NCBI GenBank assembly: GCA_947259705.1
Contig: CAMYNL010000017.1
Span: 1-61,843, forward strand
Direction of reading: 5' to 3'
Length of the DNA: 61,843 bases
Origin: an uncultured Gammaproteobacteria bacterium
GTDB lineage: Bacteria; Pseudomonadota; Gammaproteobacteria; Arenicellales; JAANXG01
In this document: piece by piece, positions 61,609 through 61,843 of the stretch
Position numbering within the stretch: position 1 is the first letter of the stretch
How the letters are laid out: each line of letters opens with the position of its first letter
Translations under genes and position numbers: made by a program
The notes under the pieces: model-generated
Database searches by the model: none
What the model was told of the DNA's origin: nothing
What the model saw: only the letters and a program-made list of their open reading frames with translations

Positions 61609-61843
61609 ACAGGTACAGAACATCGAATAACGTCCAGTGATAACTTCTAGCATCCGCAACCCCTGAGAAAAGCTTGCATTATCGATAACTATAGCGTCCG
61701 AAGAAGTTCTGGAATGTTCAACACGATCCTCCCACTATGTGTAGCTATTGACTACTGCATAAATAATGTCCTATTCTTCGGGGGAGAGGTATACGACCCT
61801 GAGACCCCTTGGAAACCCCGAAGCATTGGAGCAGCGCCGCCGT
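61609..61843. other. Window end, no gene identified
   Basis: The last 235 bases are AT-richer than the preceding gene and contain no recognisable coding or RNA feature. Confidence 0.4.

Noticed and set aside
1-61843. Insertion sequences, phage genes or integrases as explanation for the accessory blocks
   Set aside because: No transposase, integrase or phage structural gene was recognised anywhere in the window; only short repeat elements and decayed genes were found.

Overview
The window looks like the chromosome of a GC-rich gammaproteobacterium. This rests on the PilU-type pilus ATPase (59377-60594), the adjacent LdtD and MepK-like cell-wall genes (5921-8159, an order also known from enteric bacteria), the DUF3391/HD-GYP protein, the SulP and SLC13 anion carriers and the Fbp/Afu-type ABC transporter. 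Repeated thiol and sulfur themes (two TlpA-like thioredoxins, a rhodanese, a SulP carrier) and FNR/Anr-type boxes suggest a microaerobic or facultatively anaerobic lifestyle, possibly that of a sulfur oxidizer. That lifestyle is inference, not proof.

Layout. 0-5 kb: an NmrA-like reductase divergent from a TetR regulator that has three operator copies between and over the genes; an AT-richer nitrilase; an EF-hand protein and a YceI lipoprotein. 5-16.8 kb: CorA, LdtD, MepK-like, a CDF exporter, a ZntB relic, a CDP-alcohol phosphotransferase, an FAD-linked hydroxyacid dehydrogenase, an alpha/beta hydrolase, pyrophosphatase and SulP. 16.9-21.6 kb: the most unusual block, a family of exported Met/Asn/Pro/Tyr-rich proteins (here called MNP proteins), one with eleven perfect-length nine-residue repeats, with a TlpA thioredoxin and a Cys-containing small protein among them and FNR-like boxes in front of at least two units. 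21.6-29.8 kb: a broken SagB-type nitroreductase, a Ca2+-type P-ATPase, an LRAT-like protein, intergenic GGGGTCGGTGAC repeats, a dienelactone hydrolase, an unlisted 36-residue membrane protein, a GATase-like protein and a RES-Xre toxin-antitoxin pair. 29.9-41.5 kb: SLC13 carrier, GlcG/HbpS protein, an FHA-transmembrane-protease fusion, a globin divergent from a rhodanese and thiol genes, a Rieske-TPP enzyme fusion, and an overlapping pair of exported repeat proteins. 41.5-52.8 kb: small proteins, a broken tyrosine-phosphatase-like gene, a degenerate HD-GYP protein, an M23 peptidase with a consensus FNR box, and an ABC transporter flanked by two paralogous HAD hydrolases. 52.8-61.8 kb: decayed genes, a GT-C glycosyltransferase, a HIT protein, a protein of nineteen 26-residue HEAT-like repeats, PilU and a NaChBac-type sodium channel.

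How it fits together. Several units share TTGAT-N4-(A/G)TCAA boxes: the MNP genes, globin/rhodanese, the small membrane protein and the M23 peptidase. This suggests one oxygen-responsive regulator linking an envelope repeat-protein system with haem and thiol chemistry. The window also carries many relics (DUF1772, ZntB, SagB, a small exported protein, an exported repeat-region protein, a phosphatase and two unidentified genes), so ongoing gene loss is evident. Several start codons lie only 0-10 bases downstream of predicted transcription starts, pointing to leaderless or near-leaderless mRNAs.
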